Origin: Dethiosulfovibrio peptidovorans
GTDB lineage: Bacteria > Synergistota > Synergistia > Synergistales > Dethiosulfovibrionaceae
DNA: 64,000 nt
NCBI GenBank assembly: GCA_002748665.1
Contig: PDTB01000021.1
Coordinates: 1-64,000, forward strand
Reading direction: 5' to 3'
Shown here: positions 44,063 through 53,512 of the stretch, piece by piece
How the letters are laid out: each line of letters begins with the position of its first letter
How positions within the stretch are numbered: position 1 is the stretch's first letter
The notes under the pieces: generated by a model
The model's database searches: none
Seen by the model: only the letters and a program-made list of their open reading frames with translations
Told to the model about the DNA's origin: nothing
Position numbers and translations under genes: made by a program

Positions 44063-44544
44063 AGTCGTCCCTTTCAACAAAGAGGTGGACAGAACCGTCT
44101 TTTTCATGTGGTGTGGAAGAACTGGACAGATACATAAAAAAACAGGTCTCTCAGGACGTAAGGCGGAATATCACGAAATGCCATATGGCGGTAAACTCCG
44201 ATAACGATCTTATCGGATACTACACCCTGAGTGCTTTTAGCATCCCGTTAAGATCCCTACCGGAGGATCCTGCCAAAAGATATTCTTATTCCCTGTTACC
44301 GGCTGTATGGCTTGGCCGTCTTGCGGTGGATCAATTCATGCAAGGCAAGGGGTTAGGTGTTTTTTTGCTTCGAAATGTGTTGCTAAGAATCCTGAGCCTG
44401 GATATCGGGGTTTTTGCCGTCTTCGTGGAATCAAAGGACGAGACCGAAAAGCGTTTTTATGGCAAATACGGGTTTGAGTTCATTTCACAGAACGATCTTC
44501 ATCTTTTTCTTCCGGTGGGTACCTTTAAATCCTGCCTTACCTAA
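44043..44544 (+). pseudogene. TacT-type GNAT acetyltransferase toxin, frameshifted near the 5' end
   Basis: The natural start is ATG 44043, giving MKEFLCRVVPFNKEVDRTVF. At a run of five T (44100-44104) the frame breaks. Reading four T instead restores FSCGVEELDRYIKKQVSQDV, the normal toxin start region, and continues to the stop at 44544 with the acetyl-CoA segment RLAVDQFMQGKGLGVFLLRN and the terminal FYGKYGFEF motif. TacT toxins acetylate aminoacyl-tRNA. A product initiated at GTG 44113 would lack the first beta-strand. The single-base change could be a sequencing error, a real inactivation or a slippery site. Confidence 0.75.
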
Positions 44545-44572
44545 TGACCTCAAGGCTGGAAAAAACAGACGA

Positions 44573-44614
44573 GAGGCCCTCTCCGATATCCCTAGAGAGG
44601 GCCTCGTAGTTTTC
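44573..44614 (+). terminator. Rho-independent terminator after the toxin-antitoxin pair
   Basis: GAGGCCCTCTC pairs perfectly with GAGAGGGCCTC around an 11-nt loop, followed by GTAGTTTTC. It lies 29 bp after the toxin stop. Confidence 0.85.
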
Positions 44615-44720
44615 TCGTGACTCATCGCCTGAAGGGAGGCGCTATGCTAGTGTTACAATATCTTAGAAACACACATCAAGATATGAATCACTTCGTCTAT
44701 AATACATTTAGAGGACATAT

Positions 44721-45437
44721 GGGCACCTTTAAAACCCTCCAACCCCCTCTGGAGATTTGAGACACAAAAAAGCACCAGATAAGCTTTGGGTGAAAGCGAG
44801 AGTGGAAGTGGTCAAAAAAGAGCCACAAAAGTCCTGCTGAGCTGTTGTTTTTGCTCTTTTCAGTAAGTGCTTGACGGTATCTTTATACGGGACATAATGC
44901 CCCTGATGTCATCATTCGGAGCGAGTATCGAGTGATGGTACAGGCCAGTTTTCTCAGGCCGATTGTGGTGGAGGCTCGCGCTTTCCCGATGCTTCGAACT
45001 ATCAGGTGGCATCGATGTCTTTTTGGTATCTTTTATGTTCGGCCCCGTCCTCAGGTACTCCTCCGTCTTTGATCCTGTTGTTTTCATCCCTACGTGTTTC
45101 TCTGAACAGGGCTTTTGGGACATGGGCTTTGACGATAGTGGTATCTACTATCTGATCTTTTTTGCATCGAATCTGCTTTTTCGGATGTGCTTGTCTGACG
45201 CGCTGTAGCATCAGCCGATATGGAGTCTTTTTTAGAAGTGTCCTTAAAAAGTGAACGATCCACTGGATGCGATAGAGAAACTGTGGATTGGTCCACATTC
45301 GAAAAACTACTGAGAGATTTGCTCTATAGGGCTTAGCTAGAGAAGTATTTATTTTTAATTTAATCTATCTTGTCGTTTTTTATGATATTTAGGTTTTTAT
45401 TTTGGTAATCCAAAAAACGGAGGCTTAGAGGTCCCCT
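44721..45437 (-). mobile_element. Internally deleted IS5-family element with both ends
   Basis: Left end GGGCACCTTTAAAA and right end (inverted) AGGGGACCTCTAA resemble each other and the MITE ends. On the minus strand, 45002-45298 reads QIRCKKDQIVDTTIVKAHVP and GGVPEDGAEHKRYQKDIDA, the N-terminal catalytic region of IS5 transposases. A jump then leads to YHHSILAPNDDIRGIM near 44900, the C-terminal end. The middle third, with the remaining catalytic residues, is lost, so the element cannot move itself. It is surrounded by AT-rich DNA. Confidence 0.75.
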
Positions 45438-45545
45438 TAGGGTATATAAACAGAGCAGAGGGGGTGACTATCAAATCTAAACTGGATAGATATTGATTAT
45501 TTTACATTGTCGGGAGTTGGTAAGAGCTAATAAGGGGGGCTTTGT

Positions 45546-46718
45546 ATGAACGGTTTACTTGCTATAACGGTTATTCTTGTCGCATTTGCTATTGGTGATT
45601 ATGTATCTTTCAAAACCAAGGCACTGTTTTCAATGCTATTTGTAACATCGGTTATATTTCTTATAGCCTTCTGGATGGGCCTGCCTGCAACAATTTTTAG
45701 TGACTCAGGTCTATTAACTATTGGAATAATTACAATGGCGCCTTTGCTAGTAAATATGGGGACGCTTATGAATTTTAAAGAATTGGTGGCGCAGTGGAAA
45801 ACGGTTTTAACGGCAACTGCAGGGGTTACTGGCATAGGAATATTTGTATATTTCATCGGAAGCCTTATTTTTGGCAGACAAATGGCAGCAGCGGCAGCTC
45901 CTCCAATTTCCGGCGGGGTTGTTGCTGCACTATTAGTCAGTGAAGCTGCCAGGGCCCAAGCACTCGATGCCATAGCTGTATTTGCTACGATGCTTCTTGT
46001 AATACAGACGTTCTTTGGTACACCGATTGCATCGTATTGTCTAAAAAAGGAGGCAATAAAAGTCTTAGCTTCTAAAGAGACATATCGGGTTTCAGAAAAA
46101 GAAATAGAAGAAACTGCTACTACAGAGCCTATAAAACGGCTTATTCCAGAAACCAGAAGAGAACTTCAAACTGCTTCGATAATGTTGGCAAAACTGTCTA
46201 TCGTTGCATTTTTATCTGCTAAAGTGGCAGCTTTGACAAATGGCACTGTAAATACGCTGATTATATGCCTTATATTCGGTATAATTGCAAGAGAAATAGG
46301 TTTTCTTGAAAAAGACACGATGAATATAGGAAAATCTTTTGGTTTTGTAATGATAGCTTTGTTGGCGGTCGTGTTTAATAATTTGTCCAGTGCTACTCCT
46401 CAGATGCTTTTATCTTTGATATGGCCCATAATTGGATCTTTGGTTTTGGGGGTTTTGGGATTAAGTATTTTTTCAATGATTGTGGGGAAGATAGTAGGCT
46501 ACAGCAAAGAAATGTCGATAGCTATAGGAGCTTCAGCACTTTTTGGTTTTCCAGGTACATATATAATTCCTAATGAAGTTGCTGATGCGGTAGCTAAAAA
46601 CGAAGAGGAGCGAAAGGTTGTATTGGAGGCAATCTTGCCTAAAATGATTATTGCAGGCTTTGTTACGGTTTCAATAGCTTCGGTCGTTCTTGGGGGTATC
46701 ATGTCAAAAATGATATAA
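45546..46718 (+). CDS. Membrane permease paired with an M20 amidohydrolase
   Basis: 390 residues with about 11 helices and a charged central loop (about 180-210). AAAAAPPISGGVVAALLVSE and ASALFGFPGTYIIPNEVADA are probable re-entrant segments in two related halves. I do not recognise a named family. The gene is noticeably more AT-rich than most of the window and follows an IS relic. The ATG has an AAGGGGGGCTTTGT site. The amidohydrolase begins 61 bp after its stop, suggesting that it imports an N-acyl or amide-type amino acid derivative. Confidence 0.82.
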   Translation: MNGLLAITVILVAFAIGDYVSFKTKALFSMLFVTSVIFLIAFWMGLPATIFSDSGLLTIGIITMAPLLVNMGTLMNFKELVAQWKTVLTATAGVTGIGIFVYFIGSLIFGRQMAAAAAPPISGGVVAALLVSEAARAQALDAIAVFATMLLVIQTFFGTPIASYCLKKEAIKVLASKETYRVSEKEIEETATTEPIKRLIPETRRELQTASIMLAKLSIVAFLSAKVAALTNGTVNTLIICLIFGIIAREIGFLEKDTMNIGKSFGFVMIALLAVVFNNLSSATPQMLLSLIWPIIGSLVLGVLGLSIFSMIVGKIVGYSKEMSIAIGASALFGFPGTYIIPNEVADAVAKNEEERKVVLEAILPKMIIAGFVTVSIASVVLGGIMSKMI

Positions 46719-46779
46719 GGAGCTTGGTTTTAAGTGGATATTTGCCTTATTGTTTATAGTTTAAAATGGAGGGTTCGTA

Positions 46780-47943
46780 ATGAATATTAAAGAATTAGCT
46801 CATAAATACGAGAAATATATTATAGACATGAGAAGAGAGTTTCATATGTATCCTGAGTTGAGTTGGCATGAAGAAAGAACTTCTCGGAGAGTAAAAGAAG
46901 AGCTGGATAATATGGGTATCCCGTTTGTATCCATTGCTAAAACAGGGGTGTTAGCAACTATAAGAGGCAAGCAAGAAGGAAAGATTATCGCGCTAAGAGC
47001 TGATATGGATGCACTTGAGATAACTGAGCGTAACGATGTGCCTTACAAATCTCAGAATGAAGATGTTATGCACGCATGTGGACATGATTCGCATACAGCG
47101 ATGCTTTTAGGAGCAGCTAGGGTTTTAAGTGAAATTAAAGATAAATTCAATGGATCAGTCAGGCTATTATTCCAGCCTGCTGAAGAAACTGCCAATGGAG
47201 CAAGAAAAATGATTGAAGAAGGTGCTATGGATGATGTAGATGAAGTTTTTGGTTTGCATGTTATGGCCTTTCTTCCAACAGGTACTATAGCTATAGGAGC
47301 AGGTCCACGTATGGCATCGGCAGACATGTTCAAAATTATTGTGGATGGTAAGGGTGGACATGGTTCTATGCCACATCTGGGAGTGGATGCGATAGTAGCT
47401 GCTTCAGCTATTGTGATGAATTTACAATCTATTGCAAGCAGAGAGGTATCTCCAATGGATTCAATTGTTGTGAGTGTGGGGTCGTTTAAATCTGGCACAA
47501 GGTTTAATATCATTGCTGATGAGGCCTTATTAGAGGGGACTACGAGATGTTTTAATCCTGAAGTCAGAAACAGTCTGCCCACTATAATGGAAAGGGTTGT
47601 TAAATCTACGGCTAGCAGCTACAGGGCCGAAGCCAAGCTTGAATATATTTGGGGGACACCTGCAACGATTAATAATGAAGCATCTACAGAAATGGCCCGA
47701 AAATCTATAGGAAAAATCCTGTCGGAAGATGTCATTATTGATTTTCCCAAAATGACAGGAGCAGAGGATTTTGCAGAGTATCTGGCTAAAGCTCCTGGCA
47801 CTTTCGCTTTGCTGGGCACGGCCAATAAACAAAAAGACACCTGTTATTCAAATCATCATGCAAAGTTCAATATAGATGAAGATGTGTTGGAGAACGGAAC
47901 TGCTCTTCATGTTCAGTATGCACTGGATTTTCTCAACAAGTAG
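46780..47943 (+). CDS. M20-family amidohydrolase (aminoacylase/carboxypeptidase type)
   Basis: 387 residues. Di-metal site motifs of the M20D/amidohydrolase group are complete: RREFHMYPELSWHEERTSRR at the N-terminus, LRADMDALEI, HACGHDSHTAMLLGAA near residue 105, the general-base Glu in FQPAEETANGARKMIEEGA, HVMAFLPTGT and a C-terminal TGAEDFAEYL. The dimerisation lid includes GKGGHGSMPHLGVDA. Such enzymes release amino acids from N-acyl, indole-acetyl or hippurate-like conjugates. It forms a two-gene unit with the upstream permease and shares its AT-rich codon use, a sign of common transfer. Confidence 0.93.
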   Translation: MNIKELAHKYEKYIIDMRREFHMYPELSWHEERTSRRVKEELDNMGIPFVSIAKTGVLATIRGKQEGKIIALRADMDALEITERNDVPYKSQNEDVMHACGHDSHTAMLLGAARVLSEIKDKFNGSVRLLFQPAEETANGARKMIEEGAMDDVDEVFGLHVMAFLPTGTIAIGAGPRMASADMFKIIVDGKGGHGSMPHLGVDAIVAASAIVMNLQSIASREVSPMDSIVVSVGSFKSGTRFNIIADEALLEGTTRCFNPEVRNSLPTIMERVVKSTASSYRAEAKLEYIWGTPATINNEASTEMARKSIGKILSEDVIIDFPKMTGAEDFAEYLAKAPGTFALLGTANKQKDTCYSNHHAKFNIDEDVLENGTALHVQYALDFLNK

Positions 47944-48829
47944 AATTAATACAAGAACGCAAAGAGGTCATAAGTGGCAACCTAGTTGCTTAGCGGCTAC
48001 ATCTTTATTGTGTGAGATATTTAATATTTCTGTTTGACATACACCTTTTCTAGCAGAGACCTGTCGTCCTTGTGCTCTGGATATTCTTTGGTATCAGAGA
48101 AATCAATAAGCTACACGTTGTCGATATATTGGTTAAATGATAAATTTCTGGTGGAGGTTAGCCGTAAAAGTTACGGCTTTGGAGCTTCGATATTGGTGTA
48201 CGGGGCTCTGTGTCTTGGATTGTACAAGCTACATGGAAAAGATGAAGAACCTCGTTCAGGACATCATGTGGCTTGCATTAAGCGATCCGTCTTAACAGGT
48301 ATTTCGACACTCACGGGGGGCGTACCTGCTGATCGAGATCTTTTTATGAAAAATTTGTTAGTAATCAAAAACTCGGCGCTTCGTTCTCGTCTGTCTTTAG
48401 GGTCTCGAGAGTTCGTCCTCGAGGTTGAAGAGCTCTCTGACGTAAGGATGTCTGTTCGTTTTCCGGAGATTCGAGGTGATGAGGATATCGCAGAGGAGCC
48501 CGTCTTTCATGACAGCGATCCTGTGACACACGTTTTTAAGGACGCCCATGACTGAACAGCCTTACTCCCAGTTGGATATGTCAGTTCTTTCCACCTATAA
48601 TAGTGCATGGAATAAAAAGACTTGAAACCCTCTGATTTGAGCAGATTTCGAGGGGTATTTGTGTATATCTTATGCTAACCCTCTGGGAGGCTACAGGTTT
48701 TTGTTAAAAATAATTATTTTCTAAATCTAAAAAGATTGTATAAATTTATAGAAGGGGAGCAAATTTATTACCCATGTCTTTATCTAGAGCGTTGTATTAA
48801 TTGAAATATTTTTTCATCGGGGTCTGATA
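47944..48829. other. 886-bp region without an intact gene
   Basis: AT-rich and disorganised. It contains the 178-bp repeat listed separately at 48371-48548. A rightward open frame over 48034-48555 is an artefact in its second half (antisense of ABC ATPase sequence), and its first half has no recognised homology and no ribosome binding site. Upstream of the PucR-type gene a TATAAA-like box near 48736 could be its promoter. Confidence 0.5.
48371..48548 (-). repeat. Left 178-bp direct repeat: copy of the ABC ATPase 3' end
   Basis: By direct base comparison it differs from 53513-53690 at only 4 of 178 positions. On the minus strand it encodes about the last 50 residues of the fused ABC ATPase (ending DLEDELSRP in the intact copy) plus 26 bp beyond the stop. 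Sequence outside the repeat is unrelated on both sides. Confidence 0.93.
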
Positions 48830-49966
48830 ATGATCGCTGTCAAGGACATTTTACGGCTTCCTGTATTTAATCATTCTGAGGTAATAGCAGGTAACGAAGG
48901 ACTTGACCGTCTTGTTCGTTATGTCGATGTAGCTGAAGTTCCTGATGTCTCATCATGGATTGCTTCTGATAGCATATTTTTTATGACAACTGCATATGCC
49001 TTTCGTGAGAACGTGAAAGCTCTCAAAAAATTTCTTCAAACGCTTGTTGAATACAAAGCAGCCGGTCTTGGAATTAAGTTTGGCCGATTTTTACATGTTT
49101 TTCCTGAAGAACTTTGCAACTATGCAGAGCAGCATGCTTTTCCTCTCATACAGCTCCCTTTGGAGCTTCACTATTCGGATGCCATTCGTTCTCTTACACG
49201 AGCCATTCTTGAGGATGAATGCAGTAATTCACTTCTTGCAAGGAGGGAAAATGCTCTTGTGCAGCTTTGTTACGGTAACTCTGAAGAGCAGGCACTTTTG
49301 CGTTTTGAAGCAAGCGGCGTCTCCCGTTTTTCCAAGATAAATTTTGTTGTGCTTGAGGCAAAAGCATCAGTAAGAGAGAGTCTTGCCGTTGTATTGGAAG
49401 GTCTGGCAGAGAAAGAAGGCGTACTTCTTTGTGTAACGAGGAATACACCTCAAGTCCTTTTTCTTATGAACAGCCGTGCTGCATCTGTCATAGAGACTTT
49501 TCGAGAAAAGACCTCATTAATTGCACATGCATACATTGTTTTTATTGAACAAAGTCCCTTGCATGAGATGGCCTTCTTTTTTGACGAGGCCATACAAACC
49601 TTGCGAATACTCCAGCTTTTTCACTATCCAGGAGGAGTTTATACACCTTCGGATGTTCGCCTTTTTATGCCAGTGCTCTCAAGAAAAGAAGGTGAGCAAG
49701 ATGTTTTAAAAGAATCATATCTTCTTCTGCAACCTCTTATAGAATATGATGCGGAACATGGGACCTCCTTCCTTGAGACCCTTTGGATATTTATGCTTTG
49801 CGATAAAAACCATGCAAAGACAGCTGAAACTCTTTACCTTCACCGCAATTCATTGCGGTATCGCCTTTCAAAAATAGAAAGTCTTTTACCAGAAGGGAGC
49901 CTTAGTGGTGTTCTCTTTCATAGGCTCTTTTTGGCCCTCTCTGTTTATTTCAACTCTCGTTCATAA
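48830..49966 (+). CDS. PucR-family transcriptional regulator
   Basis: 378 residues. The N-terminal PucR domain begins VKDILRLPVFNHSEVIAGNE and contains GIKFGRFLHVFPEELCNYAE and FPLIQLPLELHYSDAIRSLT. The C-terminal PucR-type HTH has LWIFMLCDKNHAKTAETLYL and HRNSLRYRLSKIESLL. Such proteins activate purine, allantoin or other nitrogen-compound pathways. It precedes an NCS1 permease, a nitrilase-fold enzyme and a DUF1177 protein on the same strand and is their likely activator. The ATG has only a weak GGGGTCTGATA site. Confidence 0.9.
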   Translation: MIAVKDILRLPVFNHSEVIAGNEGLDRLVRYVDVAEVPDVSSWIASDSIFFMTTAYAFRENVKALKKFLQTLVEYKAAGLGIKFGRFLHVFPEELCNYAEQHAFPLIQLPLELHYSDAIRSLTRAILEDECSNSLLARRENALVQLCYGNSEEQALLRFEASGVSRFSKINFVVLEAKASVRESLAVVLEGLAEKEGVLLCVTRNTPQVLFLMNSRAASVIETFREKTSLIAHAYIVFIEQSPLHEMAFFFDEAIQTLRILQLFHYPGGVYTPSDVRLFMPVLSRKEGEQDVLKESYLLLQPLIEYDAEHGTSFLETLWIFMLCDKNHAKTAETLYLHRNSLRYRLSKIESLLPEGSLSGVLFHRLFLALSVYFNSRS

Positions 49967-50035
49967 AGCACAACAAATCGTCCCCTTTTTGTTCTATAGG
50001 CCCTTGTCTCTTTTTTGAAAAATTTGCTATTCTTC

Positions 50036-50053
50036 TAATAGAACAGTCTATTA
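50036..50053. promoter_or_regulatory. 18-bp palindrome between pucR-type and permease genes
   Basis: TAATAGAACAGTCTATTA has perfect 7-bp arms around ACAG. It lies 264 bp before the permease gene in a 350-bp intergenic region that otherwise shows nothing recognisable. It is a candidate binding site for the PucR-type regulator. Confidence 0.45.
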
Positions 50054-50316
50054 CTTCCAGCTTCCAGCGGCGAATATATCTCTCTGATCGGCTGAAAGAA
50101 CATGTTTTATGCTGGTTGAGGGAACGGGGTTTTTGTGCGATCGATCTTTATAAGTTAATTTTTAGAGCTAGTGTTTTAAATAATATTTTTAAAAAATGTG
50201 TTTGGCTCTATGTTCCCTTATGGAGTGTAACGGATTCAGTGGCCTTGTGTTTTGTGTCAAGATAACCTCAAACATAATTATTTGCTCATAACATTAATGA
50301 AGGGAGTAAGATTATT

Positions 50317-51558
50317 ATGGCTGAGAAAGAAGAACTGATTTTGAACCCAATTCCCCCTGAGGGGCGCACGGGCTGGAAGGCCCCACTTTTCAATATCCTG
50401 GGATGTAATGTTGCGATATCAGAGCTGATGGTTGGTGGAGCCTTGATAGCCGGTTTGTCGTTGAAAAGCCTTATTGGGGTCTCAGTTGCAGGTAATGTGT
50501 TATTGGTGTTGATTCTATTTTTTCAGGGGTACATTGGCTGCCGTGAGGGACTGAACACATATGTCTTAGCTCAAAGTGCTTTCGGGTGCAAGGGCGGCAG
50601 GATGATTATCGCTCTTATTTTGGGGATCACCAGTTTTGGGTGGTTTGGGATTCAGGCTGGGGTGGCAGGGCTCTCTGTACAGAAGGTCTTCCCCTCTATA
50701 AATCTAACTCTCACAGTGGTTGTCCTGGGTTTGCTTATGATGACTTTTGCGGCTATGGGCTTTAAGACGATGGCCGTCTTTAACTATGTTGCCGTCCCCC
50801 CTCTAATTATCTTGATGATATGGGGGGTAGGACGTATTGTGGCTGGTGGAAACTTGGAGGCGTTGTGGCAGTACACCCCGTCTAATCCTATCTCTTTTAC
50901 AGAGGGGATTAACAGTGTTGTGGGGCTTATCATTGTGGGGGCGATTATTTCCCCGGATTATCTGCGTTATACACGGGGGGCGAAAGATATCCTCTACATC
51001 GGTTTCTGGGGGGTTGCTGTTATCTCAATTTTTCAGCAAGTAGCAGCGGGGCTTATCGCAATGAACGCTCCATCCTGGAATATCACGGAGGTTTTGGCGA
51101 CTCAGGGCTTTCCCATGATTGCTTTCCTTATTCTTCTTTTGGCTGCATGGTCTACTAATCTCTCCAATGCCTATTCTGGAGGTTTGGCGCTTAAGACTTT
51201 GCTTCCAAACGTCAGTCGAATGACTTTAACTATCATTGCTGGTCTTATTGGAACGGCGATTGCCGCATCAGGAATTATTTTTAAATTTATTGATTTTTTA
51301 AGTTTTCTCAGTATGCTGGTTCCCGGTATAGCAGGTGTTATGTGGGCAGATTATTATATTATCAATAAAAGTCGCCTTGCTTTGAGAGAGGGGATTCACT
51401 TTATAGCTATTGTAGCTTGGTTGCTTGGAGCTCTGGTGTCTTGGTATTCTTCTCGTATACCCCTAGGTCTTCCTCCAATCAACAGCATTGTCGCAGCAGC
51501 TTTTTCCTATCTTGTTCTTCACTTGATTTTTGGAGTAGCTCGAACGAGCAAGAGCTAG
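50317..51558 (+). CDS. NCS1-family permease (cytosine/nucleobase type)
   Basis: 413 residues with about 12 helices. NILGCNVAISELMVGGALIA, GYIGCREGLNTYVLAQSAFG and GITSFGWFGIQAGVAGLSVQ correspond in place and character to CodB-type cytosine permeases, with the substrate-site Trp/Phe of FGWFG. NCS1 carriers import cytosine, uracil, allantoin or hydantoins with Na+ or H+. The ATG follows GAAGGGAGTAAGATTATT. The amidase gene starts 15 bp after its stop, so import is coupled to C-N bond hydrolysis. Confidence 0.9.
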   Translation: MAEKEELILNPIPPEGRTGWKAPLFNILGCNVAISELMVGGALIAGLSLKSLIGVSVAGNVLLVLILFFQGYIGCREGLNTYVLAQSAFGCKGGRMIIALILGITSFGWFGIQAGVAGLSVQKVFPSINLTLTVVVLGLLMMTFAAMGFKTMAVFNYVAVPPLIILMIWGVGRIVAGGNLEALWQYTPSNPISFTEGINSVVGLIIVGAIISPDYLRYTRGAKDILYIGFWGVAVISIFQQVAAGLIAMNAPSWNITEVLATQGFPMIAFLILLLAAWSTNLSNAYSGGLALKTLLPNVSRMTLTIIAGLIGTAIAASGIIFKFIDFLSFLSMLVPGIAGVMWADYYIINKSRLALREGIHFIAIVAWLLGALVSWYSSRIPLGLPPINSIVAAAFSYLVLHLIFGVARTSKS

Positions 51559-51573
51559 AGGGGAGGGGAGATT

Positions 51574-52407
51574 ATGGACAGGAAAATAAAAATAGGTCTT
51601 GTGCAATTTGAAGGAAGGCTTGGGGAGGTTCAAGAGAACGTGTTTCATGCCCGGAAACTAATTGCTGAAGGGAAGTTAAAAGGGGCTGATATCCTTTGTT
51701 TTCCCGAGCTTTTTGCCACAGGGTATAATCTATCGGTTCTTGGGGAAAAAACCATTTCTCTAGGAAACGAATATTATGATTTTATTGTGTCTGAGATGTC
51801 AGAGTCAGCGCATGAAAACCAGATCCATCTTATTGTCCCGATAGGGCGTAAAACGTCTGCTTCCGGGATATTGGCTAATTCTGCTTTGATTTTTGATAAC
51901 AAAGGCAAGCTGGCTGGCTATTTTGACAAGACTCATTTATGGGCTCTGGAGGCCATGTATTATAAAGAAGGCAATAGTTACCCTGTTTTTGAACTGAACT
52001 TTTCAGGAGGGCCTGTCAAGGTAGGGCTTATGATCTGCTATGATGCTGGTTTTCCAGAAGCCTGTCGTAGCTTGAGCTTAAACGGAGCAGAACTTGTATT
52101 TTGTCCCTCGGCTTGGCGGATTCAGGATATGGATATGTGGGACTTGAATGTCGCCCAGAGAGCATTGGAAAACCTTTTGTTTGTGGCAGGGGTGAACCGT
52201 TTCGGACATGAGGAAGACTTGTATCTCTTTGGAAAGAGTAAGGTCTGTAACCCTAGAGGGACGGTGATTGCAGAGCTTCCCATGGATAGAGAAGCTGTTG
52301 AGGTGGTAGAGATTGACTTGGGGGATATTGAGCGTTTTAGGACGGAAATTCCTTATCTGAGAGATCGAAAACCTTATATTTATGAGTCTATAACTAATTT
52401 TAGTTGA
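51574..52407 (+). CDS. Carbon-nitrogen hydrolase (nitrilase superfamily)
   Basis: 277 residues with the full Glu-Lys-Cys triad of the nitrilase fold: Glu in LCFPELFATGYN near 47, Lys in YFDKTHLW near 114, and Cys in VGLMICYDAGFPE near 151. These enzymes hydrolyse amides or N-carbamoyl groups. With an NCS1 permease before it and a PucR regulator, an N-carbamoyl amino acid or another ring-opening product is a reasonable substrate. The ATG follows GGGGAGGGGAGATT. Confidence 0.93.
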   Translation: MDRKIKIGLVQFEGRLGEVQENVFHARKLIAEGKLKGADILCFPELFATGYNLSVLGEKTISLGNEYYDFIVSEMSESAHENQIHLIVPIGRKTSASGILANSALIFDNKGKLAGYFDKTHLWALEAMYYKEGNSYPVFELNFSGGPVKVGLMICYDAGFPEACRSLSLNGAELVFCPSAWRIQDMDMWDLNVAQRALENLLFVAGVNRFGHEEDLYLFGKSKVCNPRGTVIAELPMDREAVEVVEIDLGDIERFRTEIPYLRDRKPYIYESITNFS

Positions 52408-52452
52408 ATCAATAAATTATGTAGTTTAAAAATATAAAAGGGAGACTCTGTC

Positions 52453-53403
52453 GTGTCTATGAAATATGTCATGGAAGCCTACGAATTGCTGGATAGTCCT
52501 ACGGTCTCAGGTAAGGATGTAGGAGTGGCCCTGATTGAGGTTGGGGTATCTCCTGAAAACATTGAGGTAAAAAAAGTTCAGACTTCTAGGGGGAACACGG
52601 ATTTTGTGAAAGTCTGGTTTTTTGGAACGAGGGGGAAGAAAAACGGCGGTAGTGCTCCGACTCTGGGTGTTGTTGGTCGCCTCGGTGGGATCGGGGCCCG
52701 TCCCGAGGAGATTGGCTTGGTTTCGGACGCCGATGGTGCCATCTCTGCTGTAGCTTTTGCTATGAAGCTGGGACACATGATAAAAATAGGCGACAGGTTG
52801 AAGGGGGATGTGTTCGTATCTACTCATATCTGTCCCAATGCTCTGATCCGACCACATGCTCCAGTTCCTTTTATGGATTCGCCAATCAGCATGACGATTG
52901 CCAACACTGAGGAGATGGCGAAAGAGCTTGATGCCGTGATATCCATCGATACGACCCGCGGCAATCGGATTATCAACTATTGTGGTTTTGCTCTCTCTCC
53001 TACGGTGAAGGAGGGGTATATTTTAAGAGTGAGCGAGGACCTGCTGAGCCTCATGAGCTACGTTACGGGGAAGGCACCGGTTGTTTTTGCCCTCACGACT
53101 CAGGACATCACGCCTTACGGGAATGGCTTGCATCACCTGAATAGTATTCTTCAGCCTTGTACTGCAACGAGTGCACCAGTAGTAGGCGTTGCTTTGACGA
53201 CAGAGATTTCCGTTCCTGGATGCAGTACGGGGGTTTCATCGGTTGTAGATATCGAATCGGTTGTCCGTTTTGTTTTAGAAGTCGCTAAAGCATTCGGGAG
53301 GGGAGATGCAAGCTTTTACGATCCGAAGGAATTCGATCACATACAGAAGCTCTATGGGAGTATGAAGTTCCTTCAAACAATGGGAAAGATGTCAGCTCTC
53401 TGA
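52453..53403 (+). CDS. DUF1177 family protein
   Basis: 316 residues. YELLDSPTVSGKDVGVAL, APTLGVVGRLGGIGARPEEI, STHICPNALIRPHAPVPFMD, SIDTTRGNRIINYCGFALSP and TTQDITPYGNGLHHLNSILQ match DUF1177 proteins along the full length. The conserved His, Cys, Asp and Thr residues in these blocks look like an enzyme active site, but no activity is known to me. The start is GTG 52453 behind GGGAGACTCTGTC; an ATG lies two codons later. It is the last gene of the islet, 46 bp after the amidase, and probably acts on the same compound. Confidence 0.85.
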   Translation: MSMKYVMEAYELLDSPTVSGKDVGVALIEVGVSPENIEVKKVQTSRGNTDFVKVWFFGTRGKKNGGSAPTLGVVGRLGGIGARPEEIGLVSDADGAISAVAFAMKLGHMIKIGDRLKGDVFVSTHICPNALIRPHAPVPFMDSPISMTIANTEEMAKELDAVISIDTTRGNRIINYCGFALSPTVKEGYILRVSEDLLSLMSYVTGKAPVVFALTTQDITPYGNGLHHLNSILQPCTATSAPVVGVALTTEISVPGCSTGVSSVVDIESVVRFVLEVAKAFGRGDASFYDPKEFDHIQKLYGSMKFLQTMGKMSAL

Positions 53404-53512
53404 CTGTCGCGTGATGAAAACGTCTTATCGCTCGTGATTCAACTTGCTTTGAAGAACGGTCTTTTCCCTCTCAAGGGGAACCGATCAACAAGCCGTCTTT
53501 TGTGGTCAGAAC

